DNA of 64,000 nt from Russula earlei (GCA_025769875.1 JAGFNK010000001.1:496001-560000); one strand, 5' to 3'. Numbered from the stretch's first letter, positions 44,114 to 55,922 are shown. Notes: generated by a model from the letters alone, not told the origin. A program made the numbers and translations.

Positions 44114-44476
44114 GGACGCACCAACATTGATGTACAGATTATTGGAAGAAGGGAGGTTCAGGAGTTGATTACCAATGCGTTCGTGCAAAGCCGAGATGTA
44201 CTTTTGTCTGGTGTGGAAATTTAACAGTCAGCTACGATCAAGAATCAGGGAAGAGGTGTCAAGGTCCAAAAGTACGCACTGTGGTACTTGCGAAACCCCG
44301 CTACACTCCCGGGACTCGGGAATACAATATTCCACTCTACAAAGAAGGGTCCTTGAAAAAACTGGGTTCCCGTCTATTGTAGAAAACACACAGTGACGCG
44401 GAGGAACAGGTCTTCTCAAGCTGCTATTGGTGGCATCAAACCATGTCCGCATGCAATGGAACAGAATGCCAAACAC

Positions 44477-47173
44477 TTAAGGTAGAAGGCGTCCATAGCC
44501 CACCAACGTCACGTGATCAGCGTGACAATGTCCCGAAACAGTCGAAAATTCTATAAAATCAAAGTATGAGACTTCTGCAACCACTTTCTACAAAATGTAT
44601 TCTCAGGGAATTGGTCTAAATCCACTATTAATGATATTGAGATTGTCAATTTTATGTGAGATCACACCGTTGAACCAATTTCCTAAAAATCACAGTACTG
44701 CATGTCAATATTGCACGTTGCATCACACTTGAAGGTTGTGCGTCTTCTCCTTGAGCGCCGGTTGCATGCATGGAAAACGGAAATCAACCCTCTCAAGGAT
44801 TACAAACCTTAAGAAGGGCATCCAGAGTTCCAAGCAGAGGAAAGTCAATCATTGCGATGGTGACAAGGAAAATGTCCTGAGCCTGGTACATGATTTCTCC
44901 AAGATCCAAATTATGTTAGTAATAAGGTCATCCCTTCGGAGCAGTTACCTCATCAGTCTGGATTCGACAATGTGTCTTTATGCAATCTAAGTCATCAGGA
45001 GGCACATTCACGCGATGGAGACATTGGAGAGCCAGGATCAAGTTCACATGAAAGTGCACAGCTGCAGGATGATACACACTGGAGGGAAGTGCATAAACGC
45101 GATGGACATTTGCGCCAAGCACCAATGCAGTCACAGGTGGTGGATGCTTTGAAAGACCTGAAGGAAATCTTGCGTCCTCCAAGGAAAATGGGCGCTGGGT
45201 ACAAAGATCCCAAAATTGATCCATTCATCAGGATTCAGATGGAAGGAATGCAGACAATGCTCAACTTTTACACAAACCCTCAATCAATGACATTTGATAA
45301 ATGGGGGGCCACTGCGTGTCAGGCTGCTGTATCTCTGGGAAGGGGCCAATACTGTGCTCGTCAGCTGGCTAGACTTTCAAAGTGATTTATCCAAGATTGC
45401 TCTGTTCTGCTGGTCAATCCCTTTGGTGATTGGAATGAGTCTATGCTCACAGATGAAGATTTGGCATTGGACATCAGTCTCCATCTCCAGGAGCTTGGGA
45501 AGGAAATCTCAGCTAAGAAGGTGGTACAATTCCTAGCTTGCAATGACATCAAGGAGAAACATGGCATCACAAAAACGATATCCGAGAGGACAGCATGTCG
45601 TTACCTGACATCTCTGGGTTACCGTTTCACAGCACCAACAAAGGGTCAATACGCAGATGGTCATGAATGTGCTGATGTCATCTGGTATCGTAAAATGAAG
45701 TTCCTACCAGCATGGCGTGAAATTCAGGACCGTATGTATAGTTGGACAAAGGACAACATACCAGAGGAAGTCAATGTCCAGGGCACACGTGTCATCGTCT
45801 GGTTCCATGATGAATCAATATTTTATGCACACGATCGACGGAAGAAGGGTTGGTATCACAAGGATGCACCTGCAAAGCCATACACAAAAGAAGAGGGTGC
45901 ATCACTAATGGTCACTGATTATGTCTCAGCTGATTTTGGATGGCTCCAATCTTCTGATGGGACAAGGACTGTGAGACGCATGATGAAACCAGGGAAAAAT
46001 CAAGATGGATACTTCACATGTGATGATATCAGGGAACAGGCAGAGGCTGCCATGGACATTCTCACTGAATTCTACCCTGAATATGACCATCACTTCGTCT
46101 ATGATAACATGCCAAGCCATCTCAAAAGGCCCAAGGCTTCAGTCACTGCACGCTGCATGCCAAAATTTACTCCCAAAATAGGCAAGAATTGGGGGATTGA
46201 TGCCCCACAATGTGATGCCTTGGGAAGTTTGGTGTACAAACCTGATGGGTCACATGCGAAGGTGAAAGTCCGGATGAGTGATGCCGTGCTTCCTGATGGG
46301 ACAGTGCAGTCACTATATTTTCCTGATGGACATGAATGGGCTGGTATCTTCAAAGGTATGGCAGTGATCTTGGAAGAGTGCAGGTATGAAGATATATAGA
46401 ACTTACGAGTGGAATGTAAGTCATTCAATTGCGCACCACCCGCTTTGAAATGCTGTTGCCAGTCGCATACTGTTCAATGAACCAGACTTCGTGCATATCG
46501 ACACAATACTCGAAGGGACTTGCAATGTGCGCAGATTTCAAGTGATCTTCCTCCCAAAGTTTCATTGCAGCTCAATTTCATTGAGCAATGCTGGGGCTAT
46601 GCGAAATGGCTTTACCGCCTGAATCTGGAATCATCGTGAGAAGATTGCCTCGAAAGAAATGCACTGGCAGCCTTAGATGCTATCCCTCTTGAGTCAATGC
46701 ACCGGTGTGAACTAACTTTCTTAATGCTATATTTAGCAAACACCGATGTCTCAGACTTGTAGCTTTGCAAATTGTTCCCATTGATTCATTGATGCATATG
46801 ATAAGGGCCTTAATGGACAACAAGTGGCCTGGGCAGTGAGGAAGTATCGCGGCCATTGCGTTCTACCGGGGACTTTGATGGATGACCTTGAACAGGCACA
46901 ATTATCATTATCTTATTAATAATGTTATACCTTATGATAACAAGATAACAACTTTTGACATTCACAACTCAATTCTGGATCCCACAGCAAGTCAAATTGA
47001 ATATGACATTTTGACATGTCTAGGGGCAATTCCCTGAGAACAGAATTTGAGAAATAGGTGTGAAACGACTTCTAGAGCTGTTTTTCTGTGTATTCATCCC
47101 ATTGTGGACAGGTGTGTCACAGAAAAAGTAACGACACGTGATGTTGGTGGGCTATGGACATCTTCTACCTTAA
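44477..47173 (+). mobile_element. Tc1-like DNA transposon with TTAA at both termini
   Basis: A 2.7-kb element. Left end TTAAGGTAGAAGGCGTCCAT.., right end the complement of TTAAGGTAGAAGATGTCCAT.., the inverted repeats extending through CATAGCCCACCAAC and a CACGTG-like word (about 40 bp). TTAA occurs at the outer edge of both ends; whether it is the target duplication or part of the repeat cannot be told, because CAC flanks both sides. It carries a DDE transposase. Confidence 0.82.
44972..46640 (+). pseudogene. Tc1/IS630-type DDE transposase, two lesions
   Basis: One frame runs from about 44972 to 46399 with a single in-frame TGA at 45383-45385 (ARLSK-stop-FIQD). It contains YKDPKIDPFIRIQMEGMQTM, a helix-turn-helix-like region (ISERTACRYLTSLGYRFTA), the first acidic motif VIVWFHDESIFYAHDRRK, KPGKNQDGYF, the second VYDNMPSHLKR and, after short degenerate sequence to about 46620, the third as LNFIEQCWGYAKWLYRLN. 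The last is reached only through a one-base deletion after FHC near 46566. The D..DN..E order with LNxIExxW is the Tc1/IS630 signature, so all catalytic residues remain, but the product would be truncated. Similar proteins are common and unnamed in mushroom genomes. Confidence 0.75.
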
Positions 47174-47448
47174 CACAGTGATCATTCAATACCAAAGTTC
47201 TTTGGGCAGGCACATCGGCCCATTTAGATCCGGTCAAATCCAAGGCTCACAACCTCTCTGAGCATCCTCTCTGATGCTTGATCTGATGACACATCAGATA
47301 TTGGAGCTTGGAAGTGAGCAGTGGGTGAGGTGAGAGACAATTGGTAAATTGTGTAATGTGTACATGTGTATGAGCACTATCTTATAGAATGGAATGTATG
47401 AAGTAAGAGAAAACATTGTAGTATGATGTCAGCCAAGACGTTGTAGTA
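47174..47448. other. Short spacer between two transposons
   Basis: About 275 bp of AT-rich sequence between the Tc1-like and the large pogo element. It contains repeated TGATC/GATG words but no gene. Confidence 0.4.
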
Positions 47449-49072
47449 CTATGGGTCACTGGGAACTTGGCATTCACTACCATCTTGGCAATTTCATTTT
47501 CCCCTGTATTTGCTCAAACAATACCATTCAAAACTTTGTAGTTATATTATTGAGTGCCATTAATGTCAGTCTAGCAAATAAAAATGGCAGTCCATCAAGT
47601 GGTTCTTGAGGAATATTTTGGCTGGGGGTCATGCCTGGATCATGCCCATATCATGCCTGCTCTCATGGCAGAGGGCGGAGTTTGATTCCAGCTGGGGTGA
47701 TCCAACCATATGCTGACTTGGAGGGATCTAGGTCCTACTCTCATAATGCCATTTTACAGGTGGTCCAGTTGGCCAGCATGAGACCATACATATGAGAAGT
47801 GGCTACAGGCAGCCTTGAGTGACCACAAGAATGGAATCTATAAGTCTTTTACTCATGCAGCACTGGCCCATGATGTGAGCATATTTCATACATAGCCAAC
47901 TCCCTATCTTATGCTTTCAAAGGTTTCCTGCCATACACTACAAGATAGAGCTTCTGGGAAGCATTGGTCATGTCAGGAAGGCCACCAGGGTAGCCAGCTT
48001 CTCAAGCCAGCCCAGGAAAAGGCACTTCTTGATTGGTGTGACCAGCATTCTGTGGAGGCGGTGCCTCTCAATCAAAAGGCATTGTTCAATCATTCCCTGG
48101 ACCTATCTAGCCAATACCCTGGAATAAACTGGCACTACCGGTTCATCAAACACAACTCCTGTCTGACATTCTCAAAAGCAAGTGGGTTGGATCTGAAGTG
48201 TGTACAAAACTTCAATAAGACAGTAGTCCACAACTACTTTGCAAAACTACAGGAACTGATGGACACATATCATGGGATACCACCAGACCATCAGTGGAAC
48301 ATGGACAAGAAGAGAATCCAGATGGGAGGCAGCCATAAAAATAATGGAAAGAAATTTCTATTCATGAAAGAGCAAAAGCAGCAATATCACATTAAAAGTG
48401 ACAGTTTGGAGCTTGTCTCCATCATTGAATGCATTTTGGCAGCAGGATCCCTTATGCCATCAGGATTTGTTCTCTTGGATGGCCTGCTGCCTGACTGCTG
48501 GGATTTGGAAGGTGTCAGAAGGTGTGATTCAATCCAGTGGTATGCCTAGCATGAATAATAACCTTGTCTTCACAGCATTGCAACATCCCCTTCTGGGTGG
48601 ACAGACCATGAAATAGAGATGGCTCCAATTCAGTATTTATTCTGTTTGCTAACACACCACATCAATGACAAACTGATTGTACTGACACTCAATGGGCACA
48701 ACTCGCATGAGACCCCAACCATGCAGCAACTTGCATACAACAATAAGATCATCCATTTCTACCTCCCTTCAAAAACAACACACAAGCTTCAGCCACTTGA
48801 TGTGTTGGTTTTCGTGCCTGTCCAATGCATGTGGTCTTCACATTGTGACCACTGCCTTTCCAAAGGCATCAAGATCACCCATTACAATGTCATCCATGAA
48901 CACATGAAAATTCGTAAAGTTATCACCCCAGAGCTCATTCAGAACACGTTCCAGCAAGTCCAGAATCTGGCCCCTCAATCCATCGGTCTTCACTGAAGAA
49001 GATTTTTTCACCTAGCATGGCATCATCCTCTTCATCACACTTCCCATCTTCATACCTGATGGAGGTTCCATC

Positions 49073-51010
49073 TGTCAAGACTCACTGTTGAACAATCCAG
49101 TTCAAGAGTGAGATAAGAGCTCAGAGACGAGTTGACTGAGTTCAAGGACAAAGTTTGCAAAGAGCACAGTCCAAACAAGTAGCAAATACCAGAGAGGGAC
49201 TGGTACTGGCTGCAAGAGGTGATCATGGAAAGAGAGGGCCAGATTGTACTAGATAGGGTGGTCACAAAGGAGTACCCTCAGTAGTGGAGTGCCACAAATC
49301 AAATGGACAGTCTGAAGACTGTCTGCTACTTTATTGAGCACTTATATACTACAAGAGAACTGCTTAAATAGGGAACAAGTCATAACCTTGTTATCAAGCA
49401 CAATTGATGGATGAGTAAGAAGTCGGAGTATGCTCACTGAGCATACTCAGTCATGCTCAGTAAGCTGCTGAGTAAGAAGACTCATATTGATGAGTAAGAG
49501 CCTTTTAGTGTCCCTATGTTCACTGCTTAGTACACGTGCAAAGCACCTGATTCATTTATTGTTAGTTAGTTTAGGGCCAGTCATCTGAGGACTTGTAGTT
49601 TGGTTCAGGGAATAGAGTTGTCCATAAGGGCCCTTATATAGTTCTATTAGTGTCCTTAGAGTTGACCCTAATACTGTCATGAACCATTTCCCAGAGAGGG
49701 CCCTTGAAGGACCCTTCCTTATGAGAGGAAACCCAGCCTCTATGATGTCACCCTGTTCACATGGACAAAAGAGGTGAGTAGAGGTGTCCACAATATTGCA
49801 TGCACATTGTTGCATGAGCGATTCTTGGCACAATCAACATACAGCAAGCCCCACTCACATGCAACCCTTTTAGCAATAAAAGGACAGTATTATAGCCTCC
49901 CTAATGACCCTTTAGGACTGACTCTAAGTGCTCTACAATAGGCACTAACACAATACTAAAGACCCTACAATGCATTATTAGACTAACTCTAATAACCATA
50001 GAACAAACTATAAAGCAATACTAAGGACCTTAATAGAAGTATTAGGGTTGACTCTAAGGACCCTAATAGAACTAGATAAGGGGCCTTATAGGCAACTCTA
50101 TTCCCTGAACCAAACTACAAGTCCACAAATGACCGGCCCTAAACCAACTAACAGCAAATGAATCAGGTGCTTTGCACATGTACTAAAGCAGTGAACACAT
50201 AGACAGTAAAAGCTCTTACTCATCAATAGAAGCCTTCTTACTCAGCAGCTTACTGAGCATGACTGAGCATGCTCAGTAAGCATACTCCAACTTCTTACTC
50301 ATCCAGTCTATTGTGCTTGATAACAAGGTTATGACTTGTTCCCTATTTAGCAGTTCTCTTGTAGTATATAAGCACTCAAGAAAGTAGCAGACAGTCTTCA
50401 GACTGTCCATTTGTTTACGGCACTCTCTATCCCTGGGATACTCCTTTAAGGACCATCCCCTTGTGACCATTCTGGCCTCTTCCCTGCATACTTGTTTGAC
50501 TCTACCAGTAACCATACCTCTCTGGTATTTGGTACTGCTTTGGACTCTACTTCTTGCCCATGCCATCTTGGACATCTATCAACTCATCTTCGAGCTTATC
50601 CCTCGCTCTTGAACTAGATTGTTCAACAGTGAGTCCCAACAAATACTTCTATTAAGGTCTTTAGTATTGCCTTATAGTTTGTTCTAAGGTTATTAGAGTT
50701 AGTCTAATAATGTGTTGTAGGGCCTTTAGTATCTTTGTTAGTGCCTCTTGTAGAGCACTTTTGGTTGTCCTAAAGGATCTTTAGGGAGGCTATAATATTG
50801 TCCTATATCACTAAAAGGGTTGCCACTAAGTAGGGCTTGCTGTATGTCAATTGTGCTGAGGATCACTCATGCTGACAGTGTGCATGTGATATTGTGGACA
50901 CCTCTACTCACCCCTTTTGTCCATGTGAACAGGGTAGCATCATAGAGGCTGGGTTTCCTCTAATAAGGAAGGGTCCTTCAAGGGCCCTCTCCAGGAAATG
51001 GTTCATGACA
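49073..51010 (+). mobile_element. Solo LTR (family A) inside pogo copy F
   Basis: Begins TGTCAAGACTCACTG and ends GGTTCATGACA, with the 5-bp duplication CCATC at 49068-49072 and 51011-51015. After removing the inner LTR and its duplication its own length is 966 bp. It interrupts the transposase C-terminal region. Confidence 0.88.
49675..50641 (-). mobile_element. Solo LTR (family A) nested in reverse inside the previous LTR
   Basis: Begins TGTCATGAACCATTTCC and ends GTGAGTCCCAACA, the reverse complement of the family-A LTR; duplication AATAC at 49670-49674 and 50642-50646. Length 967 bp, one base from the host LTR. The outer bases differ slightly (TGTTGGGACTCAC against TGTCAAGACTCAC). Confidence 0.88.
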
Positions 51011-51949
51011 CCATCCTTGCCTCCAGCAATCAGCTCAGATCTGAGTTCCAATACTGCTGACAGTGATTACATTGCCTCAGACTTGGAGGGAGGCACCAGG
51101 GATGTGACCAGTGGTGACAAATCCTCAATTCTTGATGCACACTTGTGTGCATGCAATGCAATAATCACACACGTGTCTTTGGCACAGACCATGGAGGGGA
51201 TGGCTTCTGATGAGCAAGCTGTCTCTGTGCTCCAAGATCAAAGGTGGAATGATGAAGAGCTGATTGCTGAAATACAGTCACTTCATCACCAAGTTTCTGT
51301 CCTTTCACAGACTGTGATTATGCAAGCATTGCAACTGAGCATGGCAAATGCACACTGCACAATTGTGCAGCATGAGGCCAATGACTTGCACATGAAGTTG
51401 GAAAATCAATGAAAGACAAAACCTTATGCTTCAACAAAGATCAAGGCCTGGTTTGTGACACATCCTGAGCTGAAGGAGGCATTTGAAGCAGAGGAACGAG
51501 AACAAATTATTCAGGAGAGAAAAGAAACCAAAAAATGTGCTGATAAAGCTACTGAAGATTTGGCTCGGGCTATATGAATTTGTGAAGGCACTATCTCAAA
51601 GGTTTTTGACAATTCTATTTCTTCATACAAGCACAAGGAAGACTCTATGGTGATTGCAGGTGCACTTGAGCTCTTGATGGAGGGCACCACATCTGAACTC
51701 AGCACATGAATCAAAGAGCAGCTTGCTGCACATCCTGAGTTGGAAAACAACCACCTGTTTGTGGGACTCTTTGGCAGGCAACGTAGTAGTAATCAGCAGT
51801 GCCCTTCCTCATCATCACTGGCCTCATTGATAGGGCCCTCAAATGCCACACAACCATTTGCACAACCACCATTACAGCACTTGGGTTTAACTTACAGTAC
51901 CACAGTTTACAATACTACTATACCATCATTCCAGACTCAACATTAGAAC

Positions 51950-54900
51950 TAGGGCTGCACACTGTAACCATCCCTCACAGGATGGACAGATCCATAGTAT
52001 GGTTACCATACCCATGCCATTTGAGCTCATCCTGCCCACTGTCCATCTTGATGATTGAGTTGGACAACGCCCATCCAATCTGTTGAAAAGGGCTGTCAAT
52101 GGCATTAGATGGCATTTATCAGGAATATCCAAATGAACTTTATATTTTCATTGAAACTCAATGTCATGGCTGCCAGGCCACACACCAAGACCATTGAGGG
52201 TACCCATTGTTCATGTGGCCATGCTGCCATTCCCTCTTTCAATCCTGGTAATCAACAAACAGGACTTGTGATGACAGATCAGCCTGCCCAAGGACCAGAT
52301 GGTCAATGGGACACAATCTCCCTTCTTCACACCAGTCTTCATGCCAATACCATCCTTATTCTGATGCTTGTCAAGAAGCTGTAAAGTGAGCCATATTGCT
52401 GACCACAGAACTACATGTGGACAGCGTGTGATGCATGATGCTTCACCTCCTCTGCACCTCCCTCCTTCCTCGTGTCTTGTCCTCAGCCCTTGCCACACCA
52501 CTTGTGCCTGACATCAAGATCTCATCTGCATTGCCCAGCCCTCAACCATCTTTCACTGTGCATGCATGCCTTGGCCCACTTGATGTGATCATGTTGATCA
52601 CATCTCAAGCTTTCATGACCATGTTGACTGCCTCACCCAGTCTCAATTCCCTTTCATGGCTCTGACTCCCTTTCATATTCTGATTCTTAGCTTCCTTTAG
52701 TACTTCTGCCAACCCACTAGTAAAAATAAAAATACAGTCCCCTTGTGTCTCCTAGTATCTGTCAGCCCAAAACAACTGCATGCAAGTCATCTTGCCCTTC
52801 TTCTCCCTTCCTTTCTTCTCCCTTCTCCCTCTCTTCCCTTCCCTTGCTCTTGGACCAAGACAACTGTCTTGGATCACTGTCCAGTTGCACGAACTCAGTG
52901 CACCCCAGATAGGCTTGCTACAATGTGGTTGCATCTTGCATGCATGCACATTGAAACTGCACTGGGCCATTGAGCTGTTGATTAGATTGATTGATTTTTC
53001 TTTTAAGGTGAGGGTGAGCTGTACTGCTGGCCACAGAATCACATGCGGACTGTGCATGGCTCTACTTCCTCCCCACCTCTCACCCTCCAGCCCTCTCATC
53101 CCCAGCCTTCGCCACTGAATGCACACCCACAACCTCACACCTGATGTCAAGACCTTGACTGCTTCGACCAGCCTTCACCACTGACCACACACACATGCCA
53201 TGCCCCAGCACACACAACATGTTTGCATCTCAGGCCTTTCACCATGGCCTCAACCACCTCACCCAGCCTTGAACTTCCTTTCATCATCTCTCTCCCTTTC
53301 ATTCCTTTCATCCTTAGTACCTCCCTTCTTGTATATAAAATGCCCTAACTACTCTGTAGTAGGACAAAAAAAAATCCAATACAGTCACTCCTTAGTCTCT
53401 CTCAGTATCTGTCAGCCTGAAACAACTGCACACAAGCAATCTTGCTCTCTTCTCCTCTTGCTCTCTTCTCCTCTTGCTCTCTTCTCCCTTCCCCTTCCTC
53501 CCTCCTCCTCTCTGCTTGTTCTTGGCTTGAAGACAACCATCCCAGATTACTGTCCAGCCACACGAACACACACACATGCCCCAAACTGGCTCACTTCAGT
53601 AATACTGTCACTGACCCACCAACCATGCAGCTTACTTAAGGTACCTAGCACTTGGTCAGAATTTGTAGACACACTGAAAATGATGATCTTGATTTCTTTC
53701 AAATGGGGGGTAAAAGTAGTGATTAATGTGAATCCACCCATGTTTTTTTTTTGTCAGAATATACCCATTTGATGTTTTCCCCTTCCTCATATTTTTGGAG
53801 AGATGTCATGCAGAATGGTAGAGTTCAAGTCAGTGCTTCAAATCAGCATCCTTGGCTAATCACATGTCTCTATAGCTGTCCTCATCCTCAAGCCCCATTG
53901 ACCATACATCTGCACAGGTGGTGTACTCCCTCCCCATGATGTGTTTGGGCTAGGGTGGCCAGATGGCAAGCAATTGGCCAAGTGCAGGATCTCACAGCAA
54001 CTATTTGCACTGCCATGTACTTTGTTGTCCCCATGAAGGTGCCTGTGCAGGAGCCAATGAGCTTGCTGGAAATGCCAAAATCACAAACCTTGACTGTGCC
54101 CTGTCATGAGAGGAGGATGTTCAATGGCTTGATGTCCCAATGGATGACCTTCTTAAAGTGCAAGTAGGCCAGGCCTTCCAGCACCTGCCAAGTGGGTTCC
54201 TGATCCCCAGATCACAGTGAGGAAGGAAGGAAGGAAGGAAAGGGCAAACAAAGGCCATGCACTTCCTCCACCAACACTTGTGCAACCTTCTCTCCCATGC
54301 AGCCCTTCCTCCATTGGATCTGCTCCCCAATGGTGGCCAGGCTCTTTCCCTTGCACAACTCCATCATCAGCTTGACCTTGCTGTTCGATGGCAACATGTA
54401 CACACTGTAAAAATGGACCATGTTTGTGTGCCTGAGGCCAGAGAGGAACATGAGCTCACACACAAGCTGCTTCAGTGGGCCCTCGTGTGTGATGATTGTC
54501 TTGCATGCAAACTGGTGGCCTGTCCACTTGTCCCACAACACCTCCACCACACCACTCACCCCTTCCCCAAGCATGGCAACAATGTCCAGTATGCTGTTGG
54601 ACCAGGAGTCTTGCATGCCTGCAGCATCACCATCCCCCAATGACCCATTTTTGTTCTGTGTGGCCACCAACAAGGAGGAGGCAGGCAAGGGCAGCTGGGC
54701 ATCAATGCGGTGCACAAGCTGGCACAAGTCCCCACTCCCAATCACAACACAATGGTCATGACCTCCAACACAATGATGGCACTCCGTGCACATTTCGTTC
54801 AAGTTTTTTTCTGTGCTCACTTTTCTTACCCCTTTCTCACAGTGACAGCACAGCTAGGACCACAGCATTGATACAGCCATGAAGGTCTGCCTTGCACAAC

Positions 54901-55417
54901 AACAGGTGTCTTTCAGTGTGGAGGGATTTTTTGTGCTTGACAAGCAGTGCATCGTCCTTCAAGGGAGATGATCTTTGAGATCAAGCAGGGCATGATGGGC
55001 AGGGCCAGGCTGGGCAGTGTGTTGGTCATCCTGGACCTTGCTCATCAAGTGTTTAGTTAATTCCTGTATGCACACAATATTACATTGTCTTTTTTCCTTG
55101 CCCCCCCCCCAAACCTCCAATTGCAGTGTTTTTACCTGTCTTATCAACAATGTAAGGTTCAAACAGCACTTCAAGGTTTTCATTATGTGTCTTGTGACTA
55201 TGTGTGGCTGACCAATTGCTAGGTACCTTAAGTGAGCTGCATGGTTGGTGGGTCAGTGACAGTACTGTCTACCATACAACAGCCATACCTGTACCCATCC
55301 CACACCATCAGGGATCCAGTGAGTACACATGACAGACAGGGTACTGATCAGCCATACCCATCATACCGCTGTCTTTTCAACAGCTGTTACCTGTCAGACA
55401 GACAGTGTGCAGCCCTA
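51950..55417 (-). mobile_element. Non-autonomous hAT-like element carrying a captured MAPKK fragment
   Basis: Ends TAGGGCTGCACACTG and its inverse, with a perfect 8-bp duplication ATTAGAAC at 51942-51949 and 55418-55425. Copy E has the same sequence without the insert, confirming the borders. No transposase was seen. The interior holds pyrimidine-rich sequence with two tandem, diverged LTR-like blocks (52385-52760, 53005-53420) and, on the minus strand, a protein-kinase gene fragment. Confidence 0.87.
53945..54820 (-). pseudogene. Captured MAP kinase kinase fragment
   Basis: Minus-strand exon from 54820 to 54263 holds the kinase N-lobe: AMLGEGVSGVVEVLWDKWTG (glycine loop), HQFACKTIITHEGPLKQLVC (VAIK-type lysine), LRHTNMVHFYSVYM and MELCKGKSLATIGEQIQ (hinge). 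After a normal 78-bp intron (GTGCAT to TTGGCAG) the C-lobe starts at 54184: AYLHFKKVIHWDIKPLNILL, then a stop, VKVCDFGISSKLIGSCTGTF and GTTKYMA. The catalytic loop reads HWD where kinases have HRD (CGG to TGG), and a TGA follows LLS. The layout matches Ste7/Pbs2-type MAPKKs. The rest of the C-lobe is lost. Because the intron is kept, the fragment came from genomic DNA, not from an mRNA copy. Confidence 0.78.
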
Positions 55418-55621
55418 ATTAGAACATGAGTCCACTCAATTAGATGCTACTGCATTACAACCATTTTCCCCAGTTGCCACCTTTTAAAATTGCCAATAAC
55501 ATGGGGATGTTTCATCCTGGGTGGACTTTAATTCAGCATGTGTTACATGTCTGTTACTTTTCATGACATTTTGTGACCGCTGAGATGGTAGTGAACACCA
55601 AGTTCCCAGTGACCCATAGTA

Positions 55622-55922
55622 TTAGATATGACATCACCTGACACTGAGGCATTGGGCTCCAATATCGGAGGCTTCATAAATTGCCTTGATTCTTTCTTGC
55701 CAATTCAGTACTACCATCTGAAATGGAGTTGGATTACAGCCGGTTCCACAGATGACAGTTGAGTTGGTAATCAATGTGAGCGCAGTTTCTGGGCTGCAGC
55801 CATCTGCAGACTCTCTGTGCTAGCTGTGGCTTCTGAGGGTTGAGGCAAGTGACTTGGTTGAAATTCAAGAAGAGATTCTGAGACCATGGTGCCAACTTCA
55901 ACCATGAGGCATTTTGGGTGAC
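55622..55922. other. Unassigned stretch between transposons
   Basis: About 300 bp with no supportable gene; short minus-strand frames only. Confidence 0.4.

Larger units (their letters stand above)
41990..44235 (-). pseudogene. ABC1/UbiB-family atypical kinase gene, split by a solo LTR
   Basis: On the minus strand, family motifs appear in order: ALHERIGNQLLNL and NNLYIN (near 44200-44120), then after the inserted LTR LAIGANAALLQSPMQLKISL, REIAHVFQEEFGRPPSG, AIANASVARVHRARL (the family's A-rich nucleotide-loop region), LAVKVQKPAIAKQMEPDLAA, DHLRQELDFVNE, FEYSTKRMLAAEWIRGIPLS, WVHCDPH followed by NIF, and YVKLTPEFRRQYSEL. At least four frame changes and a stop after SEL are needed. In ABC1/ADCK/Coq8 proteins these motifs form an atypical mitochondrial kinase linked to coenzyme Q. 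The solo LTR (43021-44113) separates the first motif from the rest. The C-terminus is missing. Confidence 0.75.
47911..51946 (+). pseudogene. pogo-type DDD transposase, decayed and interrupted
   Basis: First part (47911-48549): CENP-B/Tc5-like helix-turn-helix region with GINWHYRFIKHNSCLTFSKA and SGLDLKCVQNFNKTVVHNYF, then the first acidic motif WNMDKKRIQMGG. Second part (48619-48996): LTLNGHNSHET, where the second catalytic Asp (normally LDGHxSH) is Asn, and the third motif TTHKLQPLDVLVF. Third part, after two nested LTRs (51016-51946): a hydrophilic C-terminus with LHHQVSVLSQTVIMQALQLS and WIKEQLAAHPELENNHLFVG. Stops separate the first two parts and interrupt the third at several points (for example TGA at 51411-51413). 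The order is that of fungal pogo/Fot transposases. Not functional, yet the only long-coding relative of the MITE family in the window. Confidence 0.8.
47449..55619 (+). mobile_element. Large pogo-like transposon copy F with nested insertions
   Basis: Left end CTATGGGTCACTGGGAACTT, right end its inverse, with TA at 47447-47448 and 55620-55621. Once the nested solo LTRs (49073-51010) and hAT-like element (51950-55417) and their duplications are removed, about 2.75 kb remains, a normal pogo/Fot length. Its outer 400 bp on the left and 195 bp on the right are the source of the MITEs in the window. It carries a decayed transposase. Confidence 0.85.

Noticed and set aside
44320..44476. N-terminal exon of the ABC1-type kinase
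   Set aside because: This block is also present at 22510-22660 without kinase motifs, so it is more likely an unrelated repeat.
49079..50638. A single DNA transposon with 520-bp inverted repeats
   Set aside because: The TG..CA ends and the two independent 5-bp duplications fit two nested solo LTRs in opposite orientation.
54224..54241. GGAAGGAAGGAAGGAAAGG run as a functional element
   Set aside because: It is a simple microsatellite inside the intron of the captured kinase fragment.
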